Under the pieces are notes generated by a model that was not told the origin of the DNA, searched no databases, and saw only the letters and a program-made list of their open reading frames with translations. Positions 11,508 through 21,783 of a DNA stretch of 64,000 bases are shown one piece after another. Location of the stretch: positions 20,804,503 through 20,868,502 of the forward strand of contig CM055111.1 in the NCBI GenBank assembly GCA_029204225.1, read 5' to 3'. This DNA is from Diphasiastrum complanatum. Lineage: Eukaryota > Streptophyta > Lycopodiopsida > Lycopodiales > Lycopodiaceae. The number at the start of each line of letters is the position of its first letter. Positions within the stretch are counted from its first letter, which is position 1. Both the position numbers and the translations under genes were made by a program.

Positions 11508-12198
11508 TGTAGGCTGATATTCTATGAATATTCGAGCTATCTTGAAAAAGATACAGACATAAGCCTAGAATTGGATCGGTCAAGTTTAGGCCTTTGTGCC
11601 ATGTTGTAACGCTTAAAGTTGTTTAGTTCTAAGCCTAAGTCTAGAAGATTGAAACTTAAACTAGTCTGAATAAGTTCAACTCAAGTTAGTTCAGTTGTTT
11701 ATGGTCCATTGGGGGTACCCATGGCACCAATGTGATTCAAAGTTAATTTAGTCCCATAATGCCTTTTTGTAAGTGACCACCACTCCAAGTATATATAGGA
11801 GTGGAAGAGTCCATTTTCGACAAGAACCTCTTTTGCAATACATGTCTATCTTTCTCTCTCAGTGTTCTCCCTTGTGTGGTTTCATGTACTGTGTTACTTC
11901 AAATTGTATTGTATATTATTCATCTGGCAACATGTTAAGTTAATCTAGGCCCTCCATTCTCTAGCAGGGTAAGCCTTAGAGGAGGAGATTTTAGGTTAAG
12001 CCGTCATTTGAGTCAGTTCCTAAGTAGAGAAACGAGAGAGAGCGGATCTTACCCTCAGAATACTCATCCTATGCTTGTACTGTCTTCTTAGTATCCATAT
12101 CTAAGCTAGCTGGGAAAGCCTTAGTGAGGGTTAGTTGGGAGAAGCCATAACTCGATCTAGTCGGAGCCATAGCCAGTGTGGATGCTAAAGAGCTAACA
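11508..12198 (+). repeat. 3' LTR of gypsy element
   Basis: 691 bp, same ends as the 5' LTR. Differences are scattered substitutions plus loss of the small tandem duplications seen in the 5' copy. The flanking ATATG at 12,199-12,203 duplicates 1,046-1,050. Confidence 0.93.
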
Positions 12199-13429
12199 AT
12201 ATGTATGCTTTGATCCATTTGAGTTCTTTCAAACACATGAGAACTAAATGATAAAGAATTAAACAATGCTCATTGTCTGAAATCTAACTTATCCGAGTTA
12301 TTGTGAGTGAAGTTTCATTTGTTATTCTATAGGGAAATATTAGATGGATTCACCTAGGATAATAAAATTTTGAAGTCATTCTATTTCACATACTAATTTT
12401 GATTGAGTTTTAAATCGTTTTATTTGAGATACATGATGTAGTACATGTTCTGAAGTGAGGTCCGTCTTTGAACATTGAACTCCATTTTAGAAGTGTTCAA
12501 TTGTAGTTCATTGTTAAATGATATTGTTCGAGAGTTTCGAACCATGCTTAACCATTTCAAAGATTCATATGTGGGAAAGAATTACATCAGATTTAGTACA
12601 ACAGAACTTAGCCAAATTGGTAGTCGATTAATTTTGATAAGGGTAAGTCAATTGTTGATAGATTCGATCTATTCGAGCTTTTGTAATTTCTAAGGAATCT
12701 GAGTATTTCACTTGAGTTGATTGAAACTCTATAAAACTAACTTAATTGTGGTACTATTACATTACATCAGGGTAATATAGTGTTCTACATAATGTTATAT
12801 AGTTTCTTAACCTTTGTATACTTTTTTTACATGTTTTTAGACTTGTTAGAAGTGGAAGATATATCAAAATAAAAATATATTTGACTTTGAGTCAACTTGA
12901 CATTACATTGTCAAATTGACTCATTAGATTAGAAATTAGAATTTTTATTTTATTTAAAAGTATTTTCAAGCACTGTGTGACAGATCCACACAATGCATTG
13001 GCGTGAGAAAAATACAATTCTTCCACGAATAGCAGCTCGCTTACTAGCGGACTTCTTGGATCTGCTGGTTCTCTTACGAAATTGTCTCGCTCACAAGCCG
13101 AACATATATTTTGTATATTTTCGTCTATATGTTTTATGCATCAAGCAGAATGTATATAGTTCGCAAAATTTTTTGTGTCGCATCGAGCACCTTCTTTGAT
13201 CAGACAGATTAAACATTTATAACTAATCATGGATTACAAGAGTGGTGAATTAGCCATGTCCTAAAGCACTTCTACTGATGTCACAATATTAGATCAAATA
13301 TTTGTACCTCATGGCACTTGGTTGATCTTCTTGGTCCTTTTGTGGAGCACGAATGATTTTGTGTCGCGAATAATTTTGTGTCGTGTGTCGCAAAATTGTT
13401 CGCAAACATTTTTGCTTTGTTTGTCTTTT
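12199..13429. other. Non-coding AT-rich flank
   Basis: This is the right flank of the gypsy insertion. I see no coding region, splice structure or repeat family I can name. Short open frames (12,475-12,693; 12,993-13,199) show no recognisable domain. A TCGCGAA/GTGTCGC-rich stretch (13,330-13,400) resembles the start of the repeat at 50,461. Confidence 0.5.
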
Positions 13430-13609
13430 GTGTCAAATTTAGGGTTGAAAGCTAGCAAAGCTTTGGCAATTGAAACGTTTTGTTTCTTCAAATCTGAAGA
13501 TCAAGTGGTAGATATTCTTACTAAGTCATTAGGTAGATGTATATCTAAAAATTTTCGTACTTTATTAGGAATAGTAGAATGTAATTTTATCATTGAGGGA
13601 GAGTGTTAG
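13430..13609 (+). pseudogene. Copia RNase H C-terminal remnant
   Basis: Reads KSEDQVVDILTKSLGR...LLGI.ECNF.IEGEC to a TAG at 13,607-13,609 and matches 47,761-47,882 closely. DILTK is the conserved end of copia RNase H (usually ADILTKPL). The upstream part of the element is gone. The stop codon overlaps the LTR start by six bases, the usual arrangement in this family. Confidence 0.8.
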
Positions 13610-13713
13610 AAACCAATGATAAACTTATTACTATTTACGATTTACTGTTGACAGTTGTTACTAGTTGTGAGTAGCTATAGGCTAGTCTATAGTCAACTAC
13701 TAGTTTCTCTCTC

Positions 13714-13806
<93 letters not shown>

Positions 13807-13924
13807 TCAGGGTTTATTGTACTCTTTGTTATTTAGTGTGAGTGAGTGTGATGGTGTGTTCTTCCTCTTTCTCTTGGTGATTGCTTATGGTGACTAATTG
13901 ATAGTGCTTATTAGATCTTTGACA
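13604..13924 (+). repeat. Copia 3' LTR with expanded CT repeat
   Basis: Starts TGTTAGAAACCAATGATAAAC and ends TTTGACA. The same LTR without the long CT run is at 47,879-48,130 (252 bp); the extra length here is nearly all microsatellite. Confidence 0.8.
13703..13804 (+). repeat. (CT)n microsatellite
   Basis: About 50 nearly uninterrupted CT units, inside an LTR. Any protein read through it (a Ser/Leu repeat) is an artefact. Confidence 0.97.
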
Positions 13925-16900
13925 ATTTTATCTCTCATTGGACTTCATAGATCTATGAAGTGGCAACAATCAGCAATAAACAATATGTGCTGTATTAACC
14001 TTCAAAAGAGTCCCCCTTTTTTTTTTTGAACTGTGGAAAGTATAGTAAAAAAATTTGCAAAACAATTATTCTTAACTTCCCAAGATAAGAGAGAATTCTA
14101 TACAAGGTAAATCTAAGTCGTTGCTTGTGATTTTTTAAGGAAGTATACCATAGTTCATTCATAAACAATTCCTTTCCAACACTGATGTTTTTATGAACAT
14201 AATATCACCGTTTAATGTCTCATAAAGTCTATGTAGCTATTGAGTAATTGAAATTGACCAATCTTGAGTTTAGTACCATAAGATCGCTCAAGCTTGGCCC
14301 CTATGACCCAAGATAGCTCAAATTTGATGTCCATAACTTGACATAGTTTGATTTGGTTCTTAAAATTTAAGCTTATACATTGAGTGATTGAATTTGAGGA
14401 ATATAAAAGCTACGACATTCAAACAACTCAAATTTTGTGTGCATCACTCGATATAGCTGAACTAGATTTGAACACTTATTACTTGACATAGGACATTGAG
14501 TGATAAAATTTGACCAATCACAAGTTTAAAACATTCAAATTGCTCAAGTTCGAGCCCTTGTCGATGGAATTGAATCCCTAACACTTGATATAGCTCAAAT
14601 TGATGCCCCGAGCTACCAACAATCTAGAAGAGCTTTAGGATTTGAATTACTATAGATCTTACAGTGGCAATCTCTTCAAGGTTCAATAAAGTCGATAGCA
14701 ATTTTAAAATAGAAAATTCAAAGAGACAATCAAGCTATGTCCTTAATTTTATATTTGAGCTAAGGACGCAAGTTTCATCTAGTCTCATTTCAAACATATT
14801 CTCCAAGTAAAGTGTTTTCAAATATATTTTCCAAGCAGTAACTATAAATATATAAATATAAAATCTTGTCTCATTATATCATTAATCTCAAAGTTGATGC
14901 TTTGTATGTAATTTGTATTTTGTCAATGCTACATGTTTAGATAAGATTTAGCATTCTTGTTGATAACAAATCAAATATCTTTACCGATTAGCAAATATGT
15001 CATCTAATGAAGAAATGTCCTGAAACATGTATTTATATTTTGCTATACATAAAATAGTGTGTTTTTACAAGGTATGACCTTTGTATTTTTTGTTTTTGTG
15101 ATTGTTTAAAGCACAACGCTTACAGATTGTGAAAAAATTAAAAAAGATGTAGTAGTTTACAAAATGAAATCAGAAAAGAGAGCACAAGTGATTGATCAAG
15201 AACTTAGTAGAACATCATCATCGCCAAGTTTCGACACTCAACCTTGACTTAAATGGAAACCATATATTTGTAATTGTTGCAAATTTGAGAGTAGATTGAT
15301 TTTCATGCAAGTTATCTTGTGACATCAAGCTAATCATTCTTATGATTGATTGTAACATGAAACTAGTATCAAAAGGAGTATGATGAAAAAAAATATTGTG
15401 AGTGTGAGCAATGCAAATAATTGAAAACTCGAACAAGACAAATAGTGGAGCAAAGTTTTGGAAGTTTGAAAAGCATGTGGTGGAGCCTGACGTGGTTTTG
15501 GAAGTATATTTTATATATTAAGTATTGGTCCTTATCATATACTAAATTTTTTGAATAAAGACTAATGCTTGTCTAAATTTTCTCTCTTGCAGAATTATAC
15601 ATTGGTGTCAACCTCTTACATAATTGATAATCTTATCAACAAGATCAGAGATATCAATTTTGCATCATCTTTAGCATTAGATGAAGATCTACCTGATCAT
15701 CATATTCTTGATGTCACTAGTCACTACAAACCTAATGATGTGGAGGTTATGTAGATTTGCATGTCTCATATGGATCACACTCACTCCACCACACCTCATA
15801 TGGATCCTACTTGCATGGATTTTAGCCATCCCATAATGTCACCACACAAACTATATTATTCCATGACGTGACCTCATGTGGATCTTGCTATATATTACAT
15901 TCATCCCATGATGTCGTCACACATAGATTCTATCCATCCCATGACACCTCATGTGAATCTTGTTATCAATTTTATCCACACAATGACATCATTATGAGAA
16001 CATTAGAGATCAAAACACATTTGATCTACAAATGATCTTTAGCCAATTTGGATTACACATCGAGAATCATCTACAACATAGAAATCACTCCTTTATGCAT
16101 GCTAGAATTTAGAAATGCATCAAGATCTGATCATAACCACTTAGATATGACTTAGTAGTATCCCTGTCCATATAACAGCAGTACAGTACAATACTCCACA
16201 TGTGTGAAAGCTAGATCAACAAGAAAATCAACATTCTACACATAGAAACTCAAGATATCATGAGAAAACTATAAGAGATGGACATAGAATCAACAAAGAT
16301 GAATTCTCCACATCATACGAGAAAACAATGATCTTTTCTCCACTCCAAATGTAATGTACCAATATTGACCAATTAAAATGGGTCCAAAATTGACCTCATC
16401 CACTTCTCTATTTGCCAAAAATAGTAATACCACTATTTAGGCCCTTATTGACAGATATGAAACTATCTCTAAGTTGAGATTTCACTTTGGCCTCCAAAAA
16501 TGCCAAATAAAAATGTCAAAACTAGTTGACAATTTCCACATTCCCTCTTCAACTAGTTTTAGATAGATTTAGATAGTACACCAAGTGATGTTCTATGCTT
16601 CATAAAAAAGTCTTTTTCCAATGCTTTGGTGAAGGGGAGAGGTAGTGGAGACCTGAAACAACCTCTAAGGGCTTGTGATTTCATCACAACCATCAAAACA
16701 TCACAAAAAATCCACAAATCTGCATTTTGGAGAAAAAAAATAAGAAAAAAAATCCATCAGTCCTTATTTCTCCCAAACAAGTGAGAAGTAACTCTTGCAT
16801 GACTGACAATAGCCTGAGATCATTTTTTCAGACCTGCATAGAAGCCTACGAGAGTTAGTTCACAACAGATTTCAAAAAATCAGAGAAAAATCATAAAAAT

Positions 16901-17399
16901 TAAAAAAAATCCCTTGTAAAATCAAAAAAATTTACGAACTGCTCAGTAACCTTTGTAGAGCCTCTTGAAGCTGCATCTCACTGAGAAAAACACATAGAAA
17001 TTTCTACGAGAGTTAGCTTCCTTCGAAGGTTCCCAAGATCTAGAAGATCAAAATCAAAGGCAAAACTCCTTCCAAAAGTCAATTTTTCAAATTTTTGTGG
17101 CAACTAACTCTCTCAAAGTCTCATGTAGCTCATCTCACTGAGATAGGTACACAGACGATTTTGTGAGAGTTTATCTTGTTTCAGTAAGCTGAAAAGTGGG
17201 TTTAAGTGTCTAAAAATTGAGAAAATCATCGGAATCAGAGAGTCAATGCATAAATAACTTTTGTAGACAGTTTCATTGTTTCCAGAAGGTCATTTTATGT
17301 TAGTGATCAAGCATGCGAGAGTTAGTTTGAAGTATTTAGTGATTTGTAAGCCAAAAGATTTCCATGTTTTGGTGTTAGCGATTACGCGATCCTAGAAAT
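13925..17399. other. Non-coding region with degenerate tandem words
   Basis: No gene supported over ~3.5 kb. At 14,240-14,620 a degenerate repeat of roughly 70-80 bases carries the words ATAGCTCAAATTTGATG and TTGAGTGATTGAATTTGA. At 15,750-15,990 short words such as CCATCCCATGA and CTCATATGGATC recur. At 16,800-17,330 the words ACGAGAGTTAGTT and TCTCACTGAGA recur. These look like decayed leader or repeat DNA of retroelements. Confidence 0.5.
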
Positions 17400-17966
17400 A
17401 GAAGAGAGTGGCACCATCGCCACCCTCCTCAGTATCGTTCACAGATGATCAACCCTCATCTGTAGGACCATATCCTAACATAAGGAAAGAAGGATGACAA
17501 TACCAGAAGATGCGCCATTGGATACAGGAGGCATAGGCAGAGGAAGTTGCACAAGCCAAGGACGTACCTACAGAACCTCTCACTACTGGAGTACCTGCAC
17601 CACCAACAGGTTCACCATTAAGAACAAATCTCAATGACTATTTGCACCATCATGAAATACCTTTTTAGATGGGAGAGCCTGAGGTTCCACAAACATAAGT
17701 TCTCACAAGTCTACTGACTAGCCGTATGAACTTATCACTGAGAGAGTTCCCGCGGATTGCACCACAAGCAAAGAGCATCCTAGCAGATCGGATCAAATCA
17801 GAACCGGAATCAAGCACAAAAGAGCCCTTGTATTGTGCGGGCTATGAAGGAACCAACAACGTCCTCCACATTGGAGCAGCGTGGGAGAGTGAACAACACA
17901 ACATCACCCTGCCGATCAAACACAAGAGATTTGAGGACGAAGCTACCATGGTAGATGGAGGATTAG
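17400..17966 (+). pseudogene. Retroelement-like remnant, unidentified
   Basis: Base composition shifts from AT-rich to balanced, and an open stretch 17,726-17,971 encodes SEPESSTKEPLYCAGYEGTNNVLHI-type sequence that I do not recognise. It ends in ATGGAGGATTAG against the LTR at 17,967, a purine-rich junction that could be an old polypurine tract. Possibly the 3' end of a gypsy-type element; the evidence is weak. Confidence 0.3.
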
Positions 17967-18697
17967 TGTGAAGATTAATTAAAATATTATCTTTCTATCT
18001 CGAGTTTGGGATCATGTCCATGATAATTTCCACTAGATTTCATGTTGTACATATAAGGACTGTGAATTGAGCACATATCCTTCTAGTGTAGCTCGGATTT
18101 GAGTTAGGTAGGTTCAATTGTAATGAAATGCAAATGTTTTGATAGCATGCAAAGTCTTACTGTATGCATGCAAGCCACATGCAATCAGTGCATACAACAT
18201 GCAAAGTAGTTTATGTGATCTACACATGTCTAGGCAATTTTATGAGTTGACATGCAGTACATGCACCATACATGCATGCAGTTACACATGTGGATCTCTG
18301 GTAGGTGAATTAGTTCAGTTAAGTGGACTTTCCATGCAATTCCACTGTAGGAATTCGAGTCTCTCTCATGTAGGGAAAGCTGGGCATGTTTTGCCATATT
18401 GTGAATATTGAGAATTTGGTGTTTTGGACTCATTCTCTCTCTACCCGAGTTTTCTATGTATGATTTTCTCTTTCTACCAGAGAGCAGCCTCTTTTTCCCA
18501 TACTGAACACTTAGGATTATTTCTGACATTCATTTCTCATAGTGAAGAGTTAGATTTTTTCATCAGATGTATGCCATTGTGCTCTTGCCTTAGATTTTTC
18601 AAGCATACAGTTCTTTGATCAATCTTGTGCAATCACAACACCTCAGTAAGATCCTGTAGTGTGTGTGGTGAAGTTCACACGTGCTAAAAACTTCACA
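17967..18697 (+). repeat. 5' LTR of a copia element
   Basis: 731 bp, beginning TGTGAAGATTAA and ending AAACTTCACA, so the ends are inverted copies (TGTGAAG/CTTCACA). It is directly followed by an initiator-Met primer site, which fixes it as a 5' LTR on the plus strand. A truncated copy is at 562-813. Contains a TTCACACGTG word near its 3' end. Confidence 0.88.
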
Positions 18698-18709
18698 TGG
18701 TATCAGAGC
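18698..18709 (+). other. Primer binding site (initiator-Met tRNA)
   Basis: TGGTATCAGAGC immediately after the LTR, the standard plant copia primer site. Confidence 0.93.
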
Positions 18710-18974
18710 TTCATGATTTGAAGAGGTGAGGGTGTATACATCAGATCATCAGTGTTTTTGGTTGCGGGAACTCAAATTTTGGAGAAGGATTCAAACTCGC
18801 TGAGAAACAAGCAATCTGTGGATCATAAGTGGATCAAATCAAGGCTGATATAATCCAGCGGAGCTTTGTACGGACAGAGAACTCACACGTGTGAAATCAA
18901 CCCTCGTTAACGAGTGCTACTTCTCAAGGAATGATCCAAATTTGATGTTCTATAGCTTGTTGGATAGGTATTGG

Positions 18975-19618
18975 AGAGTAGAATGTGTTGCTATCCAAGA
19001 AGTGGGTTGAAGCAATGACCCAAGAATTTGAAGCCTTGATGTCAATGGAGAATGCAGTCTCAACAAAGAAGCAACTCACATACTTGCTACGAGCTCTACC
19101 AAGATCATTTCAAATGACCTGAACACTACTTGCTAAAGATCCGACGATGACTCTTGAGAAGGCTGTAATCGAGATCAGAGAAGAGGTGGAAACTCGTGAT
19201 TACCTTGATCATAGGGATAACTCTAATCAAGCTCTCTACAGTAACAAAGAGAATCAAAGGAAGAACTCCAAGCCTAAGAGGGAGTTAGATCAAAGACAAG
19301 ATCGAAAGTAGTAGTCAGAGGGAGTCAAAGAAGAAAAATGGAAGAGAAGAAATAAGCTGAGACAACAGAACAGTGAGAAGAAGACCTGCATGAGATGCAC
19401 ACGAGATGGACACACTATTGATAAGTGTTGGCTCAATCCAAAGATAGAGTGCATCCACTGTCACAAGAAGGTCATGTAGCTATTGATTGCAACCAAAATT
19501 TTGGAAACAAGAAAGCTCAGAGCAGACGGGAGAGCGATAATAGCTCATCCTACGTGGAGGAACCAGAGTCCTCCAAGATTGTCGAAGACAAAGCTAACAA
19601 CGACAAGAACCCAGTAGC
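18975..19618 (+). pseudogene. Copia gag remnant with two zinc knuckles
   Basis: After the primer site and a short leader, the sequence reads as a broken gag: QEFEALMSMENAVSTKKQLTYLLRALP and related text at 19,020-19,120, a basic region near 19,250-19,370, then zinc knuckle CMRCTRDGHTIDKC (19,387-19,428) and a second, CIHCHKK-(G)HVAIDC, in which one base is missing. Stops (e.g. at 19,120 and 19,308) and shifts break it. No protease, integrase or polymerase follows: the element stops where the minus-strand histone-fold gene begins. Confidence 0.7.
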
Positions 19619-21464
19619 TTACTTGTGTGTTAATGTATGTGCAACATCAACTTCAGATACACAAGAGATAATTATTGAGTATACATCATCAGGAGTATAC
19701 GGCTCAAGATAGAACTGTCATCACAAAACACGAGAATCAGGAAATTACAAACAATGATAGTAATAAAATATGAATCAGAGTGAAATGAACTACAAATGAA
19801 AAGAATTTTACCTTTTCAATATCTAGATCCGTTTGTAAATTATACCATTTAAAAAATAGCTTCGTATTGTACAGGACGAACCATGCACAACTAAAAGCAT
19901 CAATTTGTTGTACACACTACATATATAGAACGAAAATCAGTAATATTATGATCGAAATTTAATTTATGCTATGACGATACATTTGAATTAAAAACGAAAT
20001 ACGTGCATATCAGAGATAAATTCAATATACCTTGAGAGATTTAATGGTTATATCTCCAATTGAAGTTTGCATTGTCGGTATTTCTCGAACGACATCATGA
20101 AGTAGAGAATCAAATTCTCTATGTGTATTTGCAGCTGAGTTTAATTTTACCCATAGAAAATTTGATACTCTCTCCTTATTTATCTTTACAAAAAGAATAT
20201 TAAGGCTCCAATGCCGACTGCAACAACCAAGATACAAATAACGTTAAATTCATATTTATGAAAAAATTCCATTCTTATTAAAGCAATGAGGCATGCAACA
20301 ATCCAGATTAAAACAACAAAAACAAAAGAGCAATCTTTACTTATTTTCATATGGAATCAAATAAAATCTTGCCAAAGGACTGCACTCGATAAAATAGACA
20401 GCCTTTTCAAAATTGGCTTCTTTCGCCTTTACCGCTCCCATGAGAAATGGACTAACTACAAAAACTGTACCATGGGAATCGAAACTAATACTATTCTGCA
20501 AAAAAGAAACTCCGGCCTCTACTATTGCATCTGAAATTTCTGAGGTCTTATCTTTTAGCTCGGCACAAAATTTGGGACCTAATCTAAAGCTTCTACGTGT
20601 ATCTGGAAGAGAAAAATCAAAAAAGTTGTCGAGAAGATCAATTTTGTTAGCTAGGTAGGCCTCGTATTGATTATAATGGTCAGAATAAAAAAAAATCTAG
20701 GTTGGATCGTATTGAATTCTCACAAAAAGATTATGTATAGGAGCAGAAAGAGAAGTGGAAACAATATTTACAGATTTCTCTGCTATTTTGTCTAGCTCCT
20801 CTTGGGTAATCAACACTTTTGGTGATGAAACCTGCTAAGGAGCTGGACAAATAACAGGAGGAGGACTAGGAGAAGATTCTCGATCTGCGTCAGATTCTCC
20901 AGCATCCGTCTCAGAGTTCAGAAAAACACGGGGTCTCTTGGCCGAGATACGTCTAGGAGGAAGGGAAGCAGCTAGCCTTTGAGATCCAGCCTTCTTTGGG
21001 ACAGCCTGCTTTCTCTTCCTCCTAGAGGTAGTAGACACGTCGGTTCTATCCAGAGGCAGGTCTCTAGAGGTGCTGGCATTATCAACATGCAGACTAGAAT
21101 ATCTGTCCCGAAGCCTTTTGAGAATGACGAAATCCTTTGGCATGATGGTGACACGCTTACCATGCACTGCCAAAAGACAAGTATCCTAAAAAAACTGGGA
21201 CATAAAATCTTTTGCAGCACCCTGCAAGGCCTGCATGGCTGTCATGACAAAACGAACATTCAGCCCAAGTGACAGAGTGACATTCCGTACAGATCGGCCG
21301 AAAGGAGCTCTAGGGATCAACAATTCAGTTGATCTCTGGAGTTTTCTGATCTCCCTCAGCCAGACCTGCTTCCTGCCATGCCTATGGCCAGTCTCAGGGG
21401 GGACACGCGAATGGGATGATTGTACAATGGTGATGGCATGAGCGATGGATTTGGTCCTGGCCAT
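19619..21464 (-). CDS. Histone H3-fold / Ulp1-like cysteine protease fusion gene with three in-frame TAG codons
   Basis: Predicted exons (minus): 21,464-20,341; 20,217-20,031; 19,916-19,812; 19,714-19,619, with GT-AG introns of 123, 114 and 97 bp that keep phase; 503 residues to a TAA. Residues 1-~112 are a divergent histone H3: MARTK start, LREIRKLQRSTELLI (canonical LREIRKYQKSTELLI), then AVHGKRVTIMPKD. A basic, Ser/Pro-rich linker follows. From ~255 the sequence fits a Ulp1/SENP (C48) protease: IPYENNRHWSL holds the candidate His377, and QIDAFSC places Gln441 six residues before Cys447, as in SENP1; the expected catalytic Asp seems to be Asn401. TAG falls at codons 93, 210 and 256; the first replaces the Glu of the H3 motif LFEDTNL. 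No other stop or shift occurs in 1,124 bp of exon 1. Alternatives: decaying gene, mobile-element gene, or extra introns hiding the TAGs. H3 homology is sure; the fusion is inferred. Confidence 0.65.
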
Positions 21465-21773
21465 CATCCTCAGAAGAAGAAAATTAACATAAAGAAGTTT
21501 GAACAAGACAAAAGTGGATCAAAACAAAAAAATTTGTGATGAAAGGACGCTTGAGATCGATACGAGCACTGAATATTGGTTTTGAGCGCAAGATCTATAG
21601 AGATTATTTGCAGATAAGCCATGCGTGCTCAAAAGCGATATGGCACAGCAGACGGTATTGAACTCGAGCACACTGTGAGAGGGCGGAAGCTTGAGCGATG
21701 AAAGAGCGCGCTTGAGAGCGATATCGAGAACTAAAAGCGAAAATTTTGCGAAAAAAATGAAAATTCTGAGGAC

Positions 21774-21783
21774 TTATATATAC
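21774..21783 (-). promoter_or_regulatory. Candidate TATA box for the H3/Ulp1 gene
   Basis: ATATATATAC-type sequence about 310 bases upstream of the MARTK start codon, at the left edge of the ACGTG-rich duplicated region. Spacing would allow a ~280 base 5' leader. No other TATA-like run lies nearer on this strand. Confidence 0.4.

Larger units (their letters stand above)
1051..12198 (+). mobile_element. Complete Ty3/gypsy LTR retrotransposon (about 11.1 kb), pol mutated
   Basis: Two long terminal repeats (1,051-1,782 and 11,508-12,198) both start TGTAGGCTGATA and end GAGCTAACA, and the element is bounded by a perfect 5 bp target duplication ATATG (1,046-1,050 and 12,199-12,203). The order inside is primer site, long repeat-rich leader, gag with three zinc knuckles, protease, reverse transcriptase, RNase H, integrase, then an extra 3' reading frame. 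Protease-RT-RNase H-integrase order makes it Ty3/gypsy; the Asp-tRNA-like primer site and large 3' frame suggest the Athila/Tat group, which is inference. Stops, frameshifts and deletions in pol mean it cannot be autonomous. Confidence 0.93.

Noticed and set aside
13655-13897. Ser-Leu repeat open frame
   Set aside because: Product of the (CT)n microsatellite in an LTR.
19425-19712. Plus-strand open frame extending past the copia gag zinc knuckle
   Set aside because: The part after ~19,618 contains no copia motif and is antisense to the predicted last exon of the H3/Ulp1 gene, which has a fitting splice acceptor, phase and stop.
20979-21441. Plus-strand open frames at 20,979-21,272 and 21,235-21,441
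   Set aside because: Shadows of the histone-fold exon on the minus strand, where the H3 motifs are unmistakable.
21186-21464. Centromeric histone CENH3
   Set aside because: LIPRAPF resembles CENH3, but loop 1 is not lengthened and the KRVTIMPKD segment follows ordinary H3; the domain is attached to a protease-like region. A CENH3 origin is not excluded.
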